Shown piece by piece: positions 26,320 to 35,300 of a DNA stretch of 64,000 nt (position 1 is its first letter; each line of letters starts with the position of its first letter). Source of the DNA: Pedobacter chitinilyticus (GTDB taxonomy: Bacteria > Bacteroidota > Bacteroidia > Sphingobacteriales > Sphingobacteriaceae). The translations under genes and the position numbers were made by a program. The notes below the pieces were generated by a model. The model worked only from the letters and a program-made list of their open reading frames with translations, was not told where the DNA came from and did not search any database. The stretch is from positions 462,999-526,998 of the forward strand of contig NZ_QMHN01000004.1 of the NCBI RefSeq assembly GCF_003313385.1. The letters are read 5' to 3'.

Positions 26320-27411
26320 ATGTCCCAACCTTATAATCATACAAAAGCTACCTTGGCATTGGCCAAAGCAAGTTTCAGGTCTATTACACGTAGTCCTTCG
26401 GCAGTGATTTTTACACTCGCTTTCCCTTTGATATTCATTATCGTGTTTGGCTTTATCGGTGGTGGCGGAATAAAGCTGGACGTAGCGGTAGCACCTGGTT
26501 CTGATTTGAATAATCCAGTGATTAACGCCTTGGAAAAAACAAGTGTGATTCGCTTAACCAAAAATGACACGCAGGAAAATATTGATAAAAGCTTGGAGAA
26601 AGGGGCTTATGATGCACTGATTAGCGTAGAGAAAAATCCCAACGGTTTACCGGCTTATTTTACCAATGTAAAATATACTTCGGCTTCGTTAACCAACGGT
26701 AATGTCCTACGGTCGGTGCTGAATGATATTGCCCACCAATTAAACACGGTGAACCAAAAACCAGCCGTTACCGAAATTAGAGCTACTACTGTTACTGGTC
26801 GATTACACCGCACCATTGACTTTATTTTGCCTGGACAATTGGGCTTTTCATTGTTGAGCACAGGCGTTTTTGGTACGGCGTTCATCTTTTTTGCTCTAAG
26901 ACAAAACTTGGTGATCAAACGGTTTTTTGCCACGCCTGTTAGACGTTCGAGCATTGTTTTGGGCGAAGCGATTGCCCGTATCGGCTTTGCTTTGTTGGGC
27001 GCTTTGTTCATTATCCTGATCGGCCACTTCTGCTTTAATTTTACTTTGATTAACGGAGCGCTTACGGTATTGAACATGTTGGTGTTGGCCACTATAGGGG
27101 TCATTGTTTTTATGGGTTTTGGTTTCGTAGTCTCTGGCTTGGCTAAAAGTGAAAGCACCATTCCGCCTATTTCTAACATCATTACCTTGCCACAGTTTTT
27201 ATTGTCGGGTACTTTCTTTTCCATTAATGCATTTCCAGCTTGGTTGCAACCTATTAGTAGGGCCTTGCCTTTAACTTATTTAAATGATGCCATGCGTAAG
27301 GTAGCTTTTGAAGGAGCTAACCTTTGGGATGTAAAACAGCAAATCTTAATTATGTTGCTTTGGGGCATCGGAATTTATGCCGTGGCGGTAAAAACTTTTA
27401 AGTGGGAGTAA
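26320..27411 (+). CDS. ABC-2 type transporter permease
   Basis: 363 residues. One N-terminal helix (FTLAFPLIFIIVFGFIGG), a large extracytoplasmic part (about 50-170), then five helices with GQLGFSLLSTGVFGTAFIFFALRQN and the family motif FLLSGTFFSINAFPAWLQPISRALPLTYLNDAMR near the C-terminus. It is the membrane half of the exporter whose ATPase is just upstream. Confidence 0.92.
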   Translation: MSQPYNHTKATLALAKASFRSITRSPSAVIFTLAFPLIFIIVFGFIGGGGIKLDVAVAPGSDLNNPVINALEKTSVIRLTKNDTQENIDKSLEKGAYDALISVEKNPNGLPAYFTNVKYTSASLTNGNVLRSVLNDIAHQLNTVNQKPAVTEIRATTVTGRLHRTIDFILPGQLGFSLLSTGVFGTAFIFFALRQNLVIKRFFATPVRRSSIVLGEAIARIGFALLGALFIILIGHFCFNFTLINGALTVLNMLVLATIGVIVFMGFGFVVSGLAKSESTIPPISNIITLPQFLLSGTFFSINAFPAWLQPISRALPLTYLNDAMRKVAFEGANLWDVKQQILIMLLWGIGIYAVAVKTFKWE

Positions 27412-27475
27412 GTTTTAGCAAACAACCCACGAGATATTTGGTTAAATTAGCTGTCTACTGTTAATTCAAATTCAA

Positions 27476-28036
27476 ATGTCGAAAATTGCCATTATCTCCG
27501 CGAGTGTTAGAAAAGGCCGCAAAAGCCATAGTGTCGCCTTGTACTTTAAACGTTATTTAGAGGAAAGACAACTGGGTGAAGTCACTGTCCTAGATTTAGA
27601 TGCTTATGATTTCCCACTTTTTGAGGAAAGATTGCGCCTTATTGAAAATCCTACGGAACAGATGTTGTCGTTTGCCAAGCAGATTGAAGAAGCCACTGGG
27701 GTAATTATTGTAACTCCAGAATACAATGGTGGTTATCCTGCTAGTTTAAAGAACGTAATTGATTTGTTATATAATGAATGGAAACGTAAGCCTGTAGCTA
27801 TTGCAACGGTTTCGGCAGGAGCTTTTGGCGGTTCGCAGGTGATTACTTCGCTGCAATTCAGTTTGTGGAAAATAGGCGCTTTAACGGTTCCAGCTATGTT
27901 CCCTGTACCTACTATTGATAAGACCTTTAATGAAGAAGGTGTACCTGCTGATGCAGAGGCGATGGATAAGAAAGCAGGGGTTTTCATCAACGAGCTGTTG
28001 TATTGGATCAAGGCGAAACAGGCAACAGAAGCTTGA
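27476..28036 (+). CDS. NADPH-dependent FMN reductase family protein
   Basis: 186-residue flavodoxin-like protein. FMN-binding motifs: ISASVRKGRKSHSVA (phosphate site) and TPEYNGGYPASLKNVIDLL, followed by AGAFGGSQVITSLQ. The family reduces quinones, azo dyes, chromate or supplies reduced FMN; the native substrate is not evident. Single-gene unit ahead of tRNA-Pro. Confidence 0.9.
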   Translation: MSKIAIISASVRKGRKSHSVALYFKRYLEERQLGEVTVLDLDAYDFPLFEERLRLIENPTEQMLSFAKQIEEATGVIIVTPEYNGGYPASLKNVIDLLYNEWKRKPVAIATVSAGAFGGSQVITSLQFSLWKIGALTVPAMFPVPTIDKTFNEEGVPADAEAMDKKAGVFINELLYWIKAKQATEA

Positions 28037-28079
28037 TTTTAGTTTTTAGTGGAGATAATTAAAACATTTTTTAAAATGG

Positions 28080-28110
28080 TTTGCATCGTGTCTTAAAATG
28101 TTTATCTTTG
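28080..28110 (+). promoter_or_regulatory. Promoter of tRNA-Pro
   Basis: TTTG (28080-28083), 19 nt, TATCTTTG (28103-28110): a perfect Bacteroidota promoter. Confidence 0.8.
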
Positions 28111-28166
28111 CAACCTCATCAGGAAACCCTCGGGTTAAATGATAAGAAAAAAGGTGATACCACCAT

Positions 28167-28240
28167 CGGGGTGTAGCGTAGCCCGGTATCGCGCCACATT
28201 TGGGATGTGGAGGTCGTAGGTTCGAATCCTGCCACCCCGA
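28167..28240 (+). tRNA. tRNA-Pro (TGG anticodon)
   Basis: Acceptor CGGGGTG / CACCCCG, anticodon stem CCACA / TGTGG with loop TTTGGGA giving anticodon TGG, T-loop GGTTCGAATCC. CCA is not encoded. A perfect promoter precedes and a strong hairpin terminator follows. A recombinase remnant lies downstream, so this tRNA region may have been used as an integration site. Confidence 0.95.
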
Positions 28241-28263
28241 CTTATTAGATGTCGAAATCTAGC

Positions 28264-28299
28264 AAAAACCCTCTAAATATTAGTATTTAGGGGGTTTTT
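28264..28299 (+). terminator. Terminator after tRNA-Pro
   Basis: AAAAACCCTCTAAATA / TATTTAGGGGGTTTTT, 16-bp stem with one G-U pair and a four-base loop. Confidence 0.85.
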
Positions 28300-28341
28300 C
28301 ATTTTTAGTCAAGTCAATTGAAGGCATAAAATAGCATGTAA

Positions 28342-28490
28342 TTTATGCCCTATTCTACACCCTGTTTTAATCTTGTATTATTGTCTCTGGTTTGATATAA
28401 AAATCTGTTTATCAATTGTTTAATTATTAATTGACCCCGTTTGATGTTTTTTGACATCGCATTTGAAAATGCCCCAAAATAGGGCATAAA
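28342..28490. repeat. Inverted 13-bp repeats between tRNA-Pro and recombinase gene
   Basis: TTTATGCCCTATT at 28342-28354 is the exact complement of AATAGGGCATAAA at 28478-28490. GGCATAAAATAG (28323) and GGCATAAAATGG (28483) also form a direct pair. Possible recombinase-binding or attachment-site motifs. Confidence 0.5.
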
Positions 28491-28510
28491 ATGGGCACAG
28501 AAAAAGAGGT

Positions 28511-29533
28511 ATGAAGACACAGAACACATTCTCTGTATCGTTCTTTCTGAAAAAGGACAAGGAAAAAAATGGCGTAGCTCCATTGTATGTAAGAATTACG
28601 GTAAACGGAGGCCACGCGGATTTGGCAACCAAGCGTAAGATGCCTGTTGGAAAATGGGACCAAAAGTCCCAAAGTATGTCGGGGAAAACCGCGGAGGATA
28701 ACTTGACAAGAGACGAGATCAGGTTGTTGGGTATAGAGATTAGTTCCGCCTATGAGGAACTGAGAAGAGACAGGGGAGAGCTGACTGCCGAAGCGGTAAA
28801 AGCAAAAGTTGAAGGGACTGAAATAGCTCCCTACACCTTGATGTTCCTGATCGATTACCATAACGAGGAACTCAAACAATTATTGGAAGAGGGAACGATG
28901 AAAAACTATCGGACTACCAAGCGGTATCTCACAGAGTTCCTGATTACCAAATGGAAAAAAAAGGATATCCTGCTAAAGCACGTAGATAATCTTTTCATAA
29001 CGAACTTTGGACTTTTCCTTTCGAACAGAAAGCCTGATAAAGGGCAGCGTCCTTGTTCGAATAACTCCGTGATGAAGCATATGGAACGCCTCAAAAAGAT
29101 GATAGGGATCGCTTTGGAGAATAAGTGGATTAGAGAAAATCCATTTCAGCATTTCAAAAGAAAGATGATTACCAAGGACCGTAACTGTCTAGATACTTAC
29201 GAACTGGATAGGTTGAGGAATTTAGAATTGAGAAAAATAGGTGTTGGTACGGTAAGGGATATGTTTCTGTTTGCTTGTCTAACAGGGCTTTCTCCATGTG
29301 ACATTACAAGGTTCAATAAAGATCATATCACAAAGGATGTTAATGGTGAATATTGGATCGAGATGTACAGGCAGAAAACAAAACGTTTTACGGAACGCAA
29401 GTTCAATGTGCTTCTTTTGCCGGAAGCTTTGGAGATCATTTCAAGGTACAAGCGTAATCCAGCTGCTTTAGCCAATGGCACTGTATTCCCCTATTATACT
29501 AATCAAATATTGAACAGATATCCTCCAATATAA
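28511..29533 (+). pseudogene. Tyrosine recombinase/integrase, C-terminally truncated
   Basis: 340 residues of a Bacteroidota-type tyrosine recombinase: N-terminal arm domain (TFSVSFFLKKDKEKNGVAPLYVRITVNG), SAM-like core-binding domain, and the beginning of the catalytic domain (MFLFACLTGLSPCDITRF). The Arg I position reads Ser, as in the IntDOT group. The frame ends at TVFPYYTNQILNRYPPI, before the His-x-x-Arg and Tyr nucleophile, so it cannot be catalytic. Some 60-80 residues are missing. Located 270 bp past tRNA-Pro; no other mobile-element genes follow, so this is the stub of a lost element. Confidence 0.8.
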
Positions 29534-29704
29534 TAAGTATTCGCCACCTTCATCTTTCACCTGTAATGGTTACTGGTCATGAGCTTACTCGGTAAGCCTG
29601 TAATGCACCACTATCAACGTTTTAACCTCAATTTTAATAAAAAAATACAGCTTTGAAAAAAGGCGAAATTTATCATGACAGATTAGTGCCGCATCTTTTA
29701 TCAA

Positions 29705-29787
29705 AAACATGCGCATGTTTTGCTAAAAACTACGTTAGGTTTTACCCAAAACTACGTTAGGTTTTCCCCAAAAGATGCGCATGTCTT
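29705..29787. repeat. Palindrome/direct-repeat cluster in element remnant
   Basis: Perfect palindrome AAACATGCGCATGTTT (29705-29720), two direct copies of AAAACTACGTTAGGTTTT (29726-29743 and 29748-29765), then near-palindrome AAGATGCGCATGTCTT (29772-29787). No gene in 29534-29979 apart from a possible GNAT relic. Confidence 0.7.
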
Positions 29788-29801
29788 AAATTTTCATCTA
29801 G

Positions 29802-29861
29802 CATGGCCCTAAAAGAACAAAATGCGGGTGTTAAAAATTTAAAACCTTCCAAATCTAGACC
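29802..29861 (-). pseudogene. Possible short relic of a GNAT gene
   Basis: The minus strand reads LDLEGFKFLTPAFCSFRAM, resembling LNLEGFKFYDPKYCPFGAL in the GNAT gene at 29980-30657; 21 of 22 bases match in the core ATTTGGAAGGTTTTAA region. Stop codons close the frame on both sides. It may be a fragment of a duplicate; coincidence is possible because the match is short. Confidence 0.25.
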
Positions 29862-29979
29862 ATACGCTTAAAGCTGTTGCTAAAGTATTATTGTTTGAAA
29901 GATAAGAATGGAAAATTATTGGTTTCTTCATTATAGTAGAACGAATCATAAAAACCCTGTGAATTTTTATGGAGCTTTT

Positions 29980-30657
29980 TTATTTGCGGCTGTAATTCCA
30001 AAAACTTATTTTTCGTCTAGTAACTAAACCCAGTTTTTCATAAAGTCCAATAGCACCCACATTTTTTTCGGCCACGTGTAAAAAAGGAATCTTACCTTCT
30101 TCAGCTATTTGGTTGGCCACAAAAGCAACCAATTGTTTGGCGTAACCTTTGCCCGAATGTTCTGGATGAGTCACTACCGCACTGATTTCTGTAGCATTCG
30201 CCATTTTCATTCTTTCGCCCGTTACAGCAACCAATTGATCATTTTTAAATATGCCGTAGTAATTCCCTAAATCAGGAGTTTTGTCTTTAAAGTAACCTGG
30301 TTGTACGAGGTTAACTAATGCTATTAACTCCTTTTGATAACTATCGTTTAATGGAACAATTTCTTCTTTCAATTCTAATTGGATAGGTTCGTGAAGTACC
30401 ATTTGATTACACACTAACTCATTCTTCAATCGCAAATTTTGTGGGTGTGCGGAAGGTTTGTTCCCTACAATGAAGAAATCATTCGTTAAGTCGGCATATG
30501 CTTGTAGCGCATCTGCATTGATCTCTTCATGATTAAGTGCTCCAAATGGGCAGTACTTGGGGTCATAAAACTTAAAACCTTCCAAATTAAGGCAATGTGC
30601 TTGATGTGTAGTTGTTAACGAATTCCATACAGGATTATCTAAGGGATTGGCTTCCAT
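29980..30657 (-). CDS. GNAT family N-acetyltransferase
   Basis: 225 residues. The C-terminal GNAT fold shows motif A VTHPEHSGKGYAKQLVAFVANQIA (acetyl-CoA pyrophosphate loop SGKGYA) and the motif B end GAIGLYEKLGLVTRRKI. The N-terminal half (about 1-100) contains FYDPKYCPFGAL and a pattern of the FR47-like subgroup. Substrate unknown. It diverges from the LytS-type kinase gene with about 160 bp between. Confidence 0.87.
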   Translation of the reverse strand: MEANPLDNPVWNSLTTTHQAHCLNLEGFKFYDPKYCPFGALNHEEINADALQAYADLTNDFFIVGNKPSAHPQNLRLKNELVCNQMVLHEPIQLELKEEIVPLNDSYQKELIALVNLVQPGYFKDKTPDLGNYYGIFKNDQLVAVTGERMKMANATEISAVVTHPEHSGKGYAKQLVAFVANQIAEEGKIPFLHVAEKNVGAIGLYEKLGLVTRRKISFWNYSRK

Positions 30658-30782
30658 TTTTAAAGATTTGATAAGTCCACTAACGTATCTAAAACTGATC
30701 TTTAAACCATCGGATTATTCGCTTTAGTCCGAAATTTTTACACTTCGGTGAGAAAAACTGCCATCAGCACTTTTGGAAGAGC

Positions 30783-30790
30783 TACCTTTG
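30783..30790 (+). promoter_or_regulatory. -7 promoter element of LytS/LytTR operon
   Basis: TACCTTTG, 28 nt before the ATG at 30818; -33 not clear. Confidence 0.5.
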
Positions 30791-30817
30791 TAGCAGCAAA
30801 ACACTACAAATCAATAA

Positions 30818-31924
30818 ATGCCACAAACCGAAAGGACATTTTTAAGCAACAAAGCAAAACGAGCCGTTTTTGTACCCTTAGCCTTCGTGCTTTTTTATCT
30901 GGTTTCCTTTTTATTAGACCCCTACGCTACCTTTTGGCAGGAGTATTTCCAGAGAAGTTTTTGGAAGCTCTTAACAGAATGGATCGTATCCTTGGTGTTC
31001 TGTTTCTTGGTGTCCGAAGCCTCCATTTTTATCCACTCGCGTTTAAACAGAACACTGCCCTGGACAGACCAACCGTTAAAACGCCTCATGACCGAAGCAC
31101 TTTTCAATATGCTGGCAGTGATGGTGGTCATCTTTCTCGATATTGCTTTCATCGTGTTCATCGAAAAAGAACACTTGGGTGATCCCTCTACCGAAGATAT
31201 TAAAAACCTGATGCAATGGGGTGTAGTGAGTACCATGATTTCCTTTACGCTCATTGCAATTAACACGGGAAGTTACCTGGTGGCCAACTGGAAAAACTCC
31301 GAAATGAGTTTGGCCCAGCATAAGTTAAGAGAGTCGGAATTGAAGCAGGCTTCTGTAGAAGCGCAGTTGAATGCATTAAAGCTACAGTTAGATCCTCATT
31401 TTATCTTCAACAGTTTAAGTATTCTTTCGGAACTGATTTTAGAAGACCAACAGTTGGGTTATGAATACTCCGAACGGTTTTCGAGAGTGTACCGCTTCTT
31501 GCTTGTTAACTCCAAAAAGAACACCGTCTCTTTAGAAGAGGAGCTTAAGTTTTTGGATTCCTACATCTTCCTGATTAAACACCGCATAGGTTCGGGCATT
31601 ACCTTTGATATCGATGTGGCTTCGCAAAGCAAATTATTGTATTTGCCTCCGCTAACCCTACAACTACTCATCGAAAATGCACTCAAGCACAATTCTACCA
31701 GTAAAAATAGCCCCCTAAATATCAAAATATACACCAAAGAAACGTCTGTTTTGGTGGTAGAGAATTCCTTATCTTTAATAGAAAACCAAAATTTGAGGTC
31801 TTTTGGTATCGGGCTGCCCAATATCATGAATAGGTTCCAGCTTTTGCAAGGGAAACTGCCCGAAATTGTGAAAGACGCAGCGACCTATAAAGTAATTATT
31901 CACCTTATGGATTATGAACAATAA
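30818..31924 (+). CDS. LytS-type sensor histidine kinase
   Basis: 368 residues. Four membrane helices within about 15-160 (VFVPLAFVLFYLVSF, WIVSLVFCFLVSEASIF, ALFNMLAVMVVIFLDIAFIVF, VVSTMISFTLIAINTGSYLV), then a coiled segment and the His_kinase domain with phospho-acceptor His194 in LDPHFIFNSLSILSELI. The HATPase N-box is LLIENALKHN. No separate sensory domain, so the membrane part probably senses. Its last codons overlap the response regulator gene by 11 bases. Confidence 0.92.
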   Translation: MPQTERTFLSNKAKRAVFVPLAFVLFYLVSFLLDPYATFWQEYFQRSFWKLLTEWIVSLVFCFLVSEASIFIHSRLNRTLPWTDQPLKRLMTEALFNMLAVMVVIFLDIAFIVFIEKEHLGDPSTEDIKNLMQWGVVSTMISFTLIAINTGSYLVANWKNSEMSLAQHKLRESELKQASVEAQLNALKLQLDPHFIFNSLSILSELILEDQQLGYEYSERFSRVYRFLLVNSKKNTVSLEEELKFLDSYIFLIKHRIGSGITFDIDVASQSKLLYLPPLTLQLLIENALKHNSTSKNSPLNIKIYTKETSVLVVENSLSLIENQNLRSFGIGLPNIMNRFQLLQGKLPEIVKDAATYKVIIHLMDYEQ

Positions 31925-32666
31925 CATCCTTATTATTGAAGACGAAAAGCTAAATGCTGATCGTTTAAAGCGCCTCATAGGGATGATTAGGCCACAAGCT
32001 AATATCCTCGCCGTTTTAGAAAGCGTACAGGAAACGGTCGATTGGTTGGCAAATTCGCCCATGCCCGATTTGGTGATGATGGATGTAAGACTGTCGGACG
32101 GTCTAAGCTTCGAGATTTTCGAGAAAGCAAACATCACCTGTCCTATTATTTTCACCACGGCTTATGATGAGTATGCCGTTAAAGCCTTTAAGTACAACAG
32201 TGTTGATTACCTGCTGAAACCTGTGGAGCACGAAGAATTAGCGCTGGCTTTGGATAAAGTAGAGCAAAACCATTCCTTCAGTAACCAGCAGTCTATTGAA
32301 GATTTGGTGAGGTACCTTAAACCTAAGGAGCATCGGAGCCGATTTTTGATTCCTTTTAAAGATGGTTATAAAGCCGTATCGGTAAGCGATGTATATTATT
32401 TCTTTTTAGAGTTTAAGGTAACCAAGGCAAGGTTGCAGGACGGTACTGAAGTGGTGCTGCCACATACGATGGAAGAACTGGACCAACAATTGGATCCACA
32501 TCAGTTTTTTAGAGCCAACAGGCAGTGTATTATTCACGTAAATGCCATAGCCCAACTGCACAACCACTTTAACGGTAAAATAAAGGTGGCTTTAAAAAAC
32601 AGTGATATGGAAGTGATTGTGAGTAGGGAAAAGGCGGCGGCTTTAAAGCAGTGGATGGATTGTTAA
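31914..32666 (+). CDS. LytTR-family response regulator
   Basis: 250 residues. Receiver domain (about 1-120) with acidic pocket ED at 9-10 and phospho-acceptor Asp57 (LVMMDVRLSDG), Thr and Lys at FTTAYDEY and LLKP. The LytTR DNA-binding domain occupies about 140-250 (RFLIPFKDGYKAVSVSDVYYFFLE ... FFRANRQCIIHVNAI). It is the partner of the overlapping kinase. Target genes are not indicated. Confidence 0.93.
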   Translation: MNNNILIIEDEKLNADRLKRLIGMIRPQANILAVLESVQETVDWLANSPMPDLVMMDVRLSDGLSFEIFEKANITCPIIFTTAYDEYAVKAFKYNSVDYLLKPVEHEELALALDKVEQNHSFSNQQSIEDLVRYLKPKEHRSRFLIPFKDGYKAVSVSDVYYFFLEFKVTKARLQDGTEVVLPHTMEELDQQLDPHQFFRANRQCIIHVNAIAQLHNHFNGKIKVALKNSDMEVIVSREKAAALKQWMDC

Positions 32667-32744
32667 TTAGGGAATAGGAATTAGGAGTTAGTGGCTAGTA
32701 GTTAGTTCATTGGTTCATTAGGAAAGCTATAACCTCCCTATCCC

Positions 32745-32825
32745 CGTCATTTCGACGATGAAGGAGGAGAAATCTAACACTTAATAGCTTTATGCTAGAT
32801 TTCTCCCTATGGTCGAAATGACGGC
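32745..32825. repeat. Intergenic palindrome of the GTCATTTCGA family
   Basis: CGTCATTTCGACGATG followed by GGAGAAATCTA pairs with TAGATTTCTCCC and GGTCGAAATGACGG. Likely a transcription terminator function between the convergent regulator and stress-protein genes. Confidence 0.65.
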
Positions 32826-32855
32826 TTACTTCTTACCAATAAAATGAACGTCCTA

Positions 32856-33665
32856 CTACAAAGGAAGTGAAAGTAGCGGCACGCTATTTCCCGAAGCCAT
32901 GACCCTGGTTTTACTTTTTCGTAGTAAGCTATCCCAAAAACCATGGCGGTAAGGAACCATCACTAATAAATCCGTTTGCGAGGCGATGATTTCATCTTCA
33001 ATGGCTTTAATGATCTTCGAAGATTGTACCTGTTTGTAGAAATGGTCAACCTGTGCCAATGAATGATCTACCAAATTGAGCTCTTCGCTATTTGAAAGGT
33101 CCTCCGCTCTTTGTCTCACATGGAAAACTTCCACAGTGGCACCAAAATCTTTGGCCAACACCTTTACATCATTCAATATTTTGGCATGTACACCTCGGGC
33201 AATATCGCAAGCAAAAAGAATGTGCTTAATGCCTTTGTACTGCGCTTGCAGTGGTATCGATAAAGTCGGAAACTTTAACCTATCAATCACTTGTGTAATG
33301 GTATTCCCCAACAAGTCTTGCTCCAATGATTTTTCTGGCATACCCATCACCAACAAGTCTGCGCTGTGCAAATGGATGCAGCCTACTAGTTCTTCATAAA
33401 AATCACCAGACGCAAAATGAATATCGGTTTTAATATGGTAAATGCCGCTAATCAATTCGGCAATCTCTTTCAGTTTATCACGTCTCCAAGTCGAAATCTT
33501 ATCCATTTCACTGCCTGATACACGGGCATTCATGGCATGGATAGAAGTATTGTAAAGGTTGTAAAGCACCAGCTTATAACCTCTTTCGGCAGCTGCGGCA
33601 GCGGCATAAGTCATGGCATGATCTGCTTCGGCCGAAAAATCAGTAGCAACAATAATCGTTTTCAT
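32856..33665 (-). CDS. Universal stress protein, tandem UspA domains
   Basis: 269 residues from ATG 33665 (MKTIIVATDFSAEADHAM), the usual Usp N-terminus; a longer frame to 33716 adds a non-homologous 17-residue head. Domain 1 (about 1-140) ends DLLVMGMPEKSLEQDLLGNTITQVIDRLKFPTLSIP; domain 2 (about 147-269) begins IKHILFACDIARG and ends ASGNSVPLLSLPL. The G-2x-G-9x-G ATP motif is partly kept in domain 1 (GMPEK...GN). Stress-associated cytoplasmic protein; exact role unknown. Confidence 0.88.
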   Translation of the reverse strand: MKTIIVATDFSAEADHAMTYAAAAAAERGYKLVLYNLYNTSIHAMNARVSGSEMDKISTWRRDKLKEIAELISGIYHIKTDIHFASGDFYEELVGCIHLHSADLLVMGMPEKSLEQDLLGNTITQVIDRLKFPTLSIPLQAQYKGIKHILFACDIARGVHAKILNDVKVLAKDFGATVEVFHVRQRAEDLSNSEELNLVDHSLAQVDHFYKQVQSSKIIKAIEDEIIASQTDLLVMVPYRHGFWDSLLRKSKTRVMASGNSVPLLSLPL

Positions 33666-33916
33666 TTTTTTAGCATTGAGAAGATTAAGAATAGGAAAAA
33701 CCGCCAGCATGTTCAATGTCTGGCAGTTCCCATCTGTGTGTAAATGGATAAGTTTAAAACAGAAACTGGAACACCAATGGCGTCGATTTCTCTGTTGTTG
33801 GGCAATATAATTTAAGGCGAATGCCTCTCTACGATTAAATTTTTCATCATCATCTCTCTAATAAAGTTCCTGACTACGTAAAAGTAAAATGACTTGACTT
33901 CGCTTGATATTTTAAG

Positions 33917-33931
33917 TTTCCGAAACGGAAA
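33917..33931. promoter_or_regulatory. Palindrome upstream of RND efflux operon
   Basis: TTTCCG-AAA-CGGAAA, a perfect inverted repeat in the 487-bp gap 33666-34152 ahead of the adaptor gene. Possible repressor-binding site; no regulator gene is adjacent. Nothing else recognisable in the gap. Confidence 0.35.
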
Positions 33932-34152
33932 AATTGACTGCTCAAATGAAGACGTTTACCTACTGAAATGTATAGACCTGAATTAACGAAGAAGAACAGG
34001 TATCGGCGTCCTTGGCTACTGTAGGGCCGTTAAGACGTTTGGGTCGAACCCGTTTTCACTTCGGATGCCAATTTATCCGTTTCGGTTATTTTTACCCCTT
34101 TAAGCTCTTAAAATCTGCTTTCTTTTGCACCGAAAATTTAATTGAAAATAAA

Positions 34153-35265
34153 ATGTTACAAAAGAATACTACAAAGAGAGAATATTGGCTGGTATTGCTA
34201 GTCGCTATCTTGCTTTCTGCCTGCGGGCAACCTCAGCAAAGTTTTGAGATGCCGCCAGTAAATACAGATTTCATGACGCTTGGTTTAGCCGATGCTTCTA
34301 TAGAGAAACGTTACCCTGGGATGATTGAAGGAACGGTGAACGTGGAAGTAAAAGCGCAAGTAAGTGGTTATTTGGAAACCATTTACGTGAAAGAGGGTGA
34401 CTATGTAAACAAAGGACAATCCTTATTTAAAATTAAGGGAGACGTTTTTAATGAGCAGGTGAACAATAGCCAAGCGAATTTGAAAGCGGCATTGGCGGCA
34501 CAAGCAAATGCTAAAATAGAGGTAGAGAAAATCAAACCTTTGGTAGCCGAAAAAGTAGTTTCGGATATCCAGTTAAAAACGGCACAAGCCAATTATGATG
34601 CCGCTGCTGCGCAAGTGGCACAAGCTAAAGCGGCCTTAGGCTCTTCGCAAATTAATGCTGATTTTGCCATCATTAAAGCACCCGTAAGTGGTTACATCGG
34701 CAGGATTCCTAACCGTATTGGTAATTTGGTAACACCAGCAGATGCAGCTCCGTTGACCACCCTGTCTGAAATCAATCAAGTATTGGTGTATTTCTCCATG
34801 AGCGAAGCTGATTTTATTGCCTTTAACCAAGATCGTAAAACAGATGCGGGCATGAATGCCGTGAGCCTAATTATGGCTGATGGAAAGCCTTATGCCCACC
34901 AAGGTAAGTTGGAATTGGCCAGTGGTAACATCGAAAGAAGCACAGGAAGCATTGCCTTAAAAGCAGTTTTTCCTAACCCAGATAAGTTATTGCGTTCTGG
35001 TGGTGCAGGTCGTGTTATCATTACTAAGAAATTAAAAGATGCTTTGACATTGCCAATGGCCAGTGTAAAAGATGTACAAGACAAGTTCTTTGTGTTTACC
35101 CTTGCTGATAGTAATAAGGTAGCCATGAAGGCAATTGAAATTCTTGGCAGGTCTGGCGACAACTACATAGTAAAATCAGGTGTAGCCAAAGGCGAAAAAA
35201 TTGCGATCAACAGTATAGATGACTTGGCCGAAGGCGTAAAAGTAGTGCCAACGGTTGCTAAATAA
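34153..35265 (+). CDS. RND efflux periplasmic adaptor subunit, lipoprotein
   Basis: 370-residue membrane-fusion protein. Lipobox LLSACG gives a lipid anchor. Biotinyl-lipoyl hairpin halves are VNVEVKAQVSGYLETIYVKEGDYVNKGQSLFKI and AIIKAPVSGYIGRIPNRIGNLVTP, with a helical hairpin between (about 100-160). ATG 34153 is the natural start; an upstream in-frame extension to 34012 lacks homology. First gene of an adaptor, pump, outer-membrane-channel operon. Confidence 0.93.
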   Translation: MLQKNTTKREYWLVLLVAILLSACGQPQQSFEMPPVNTDFMTLGLADASIEKRYPGMIEGTVNVEVKAQVSGYLETIYVKEGDYVNKGQSLFKIKGDVFNEQVNNSQANLKAALAAQANAKIEVEKIKPLVAEKVVSDIQLKTAQANYDAAAAQVAQAKAALGSSQINADFAIIKAPVSGYIGRIPNRIGNLVTPADAAPLTTLSEINQVLVYFSMSEADFIAFNQDRKTDAGMNAVSLIMADGKPYAHQGKLELASGNIERSTGSIALKAVFPNPDKLLRSGGAGRVIITKKLKDALTLPMASVKDVQDKFFVFTLADSNKVAMKAIEILGRSGDNYIVKSGVAKGEKIAINSIDDLAEGVKVVPTVAK

Positions 35266-35300
35266 CGCATCAAAAATTACATCGTTTTAAAGAGTATTTT

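Noticed and set aside
28511..29533. Treating the recombinase as an active integrase.
   Set aside because: The catalytic HxxR and Tyr region is absent.
34012..34152. Longer start for the RND adaptor.
   Set aside because: It adds 47 residues ahead of a well-formed lipoprotein signal; not plausible.
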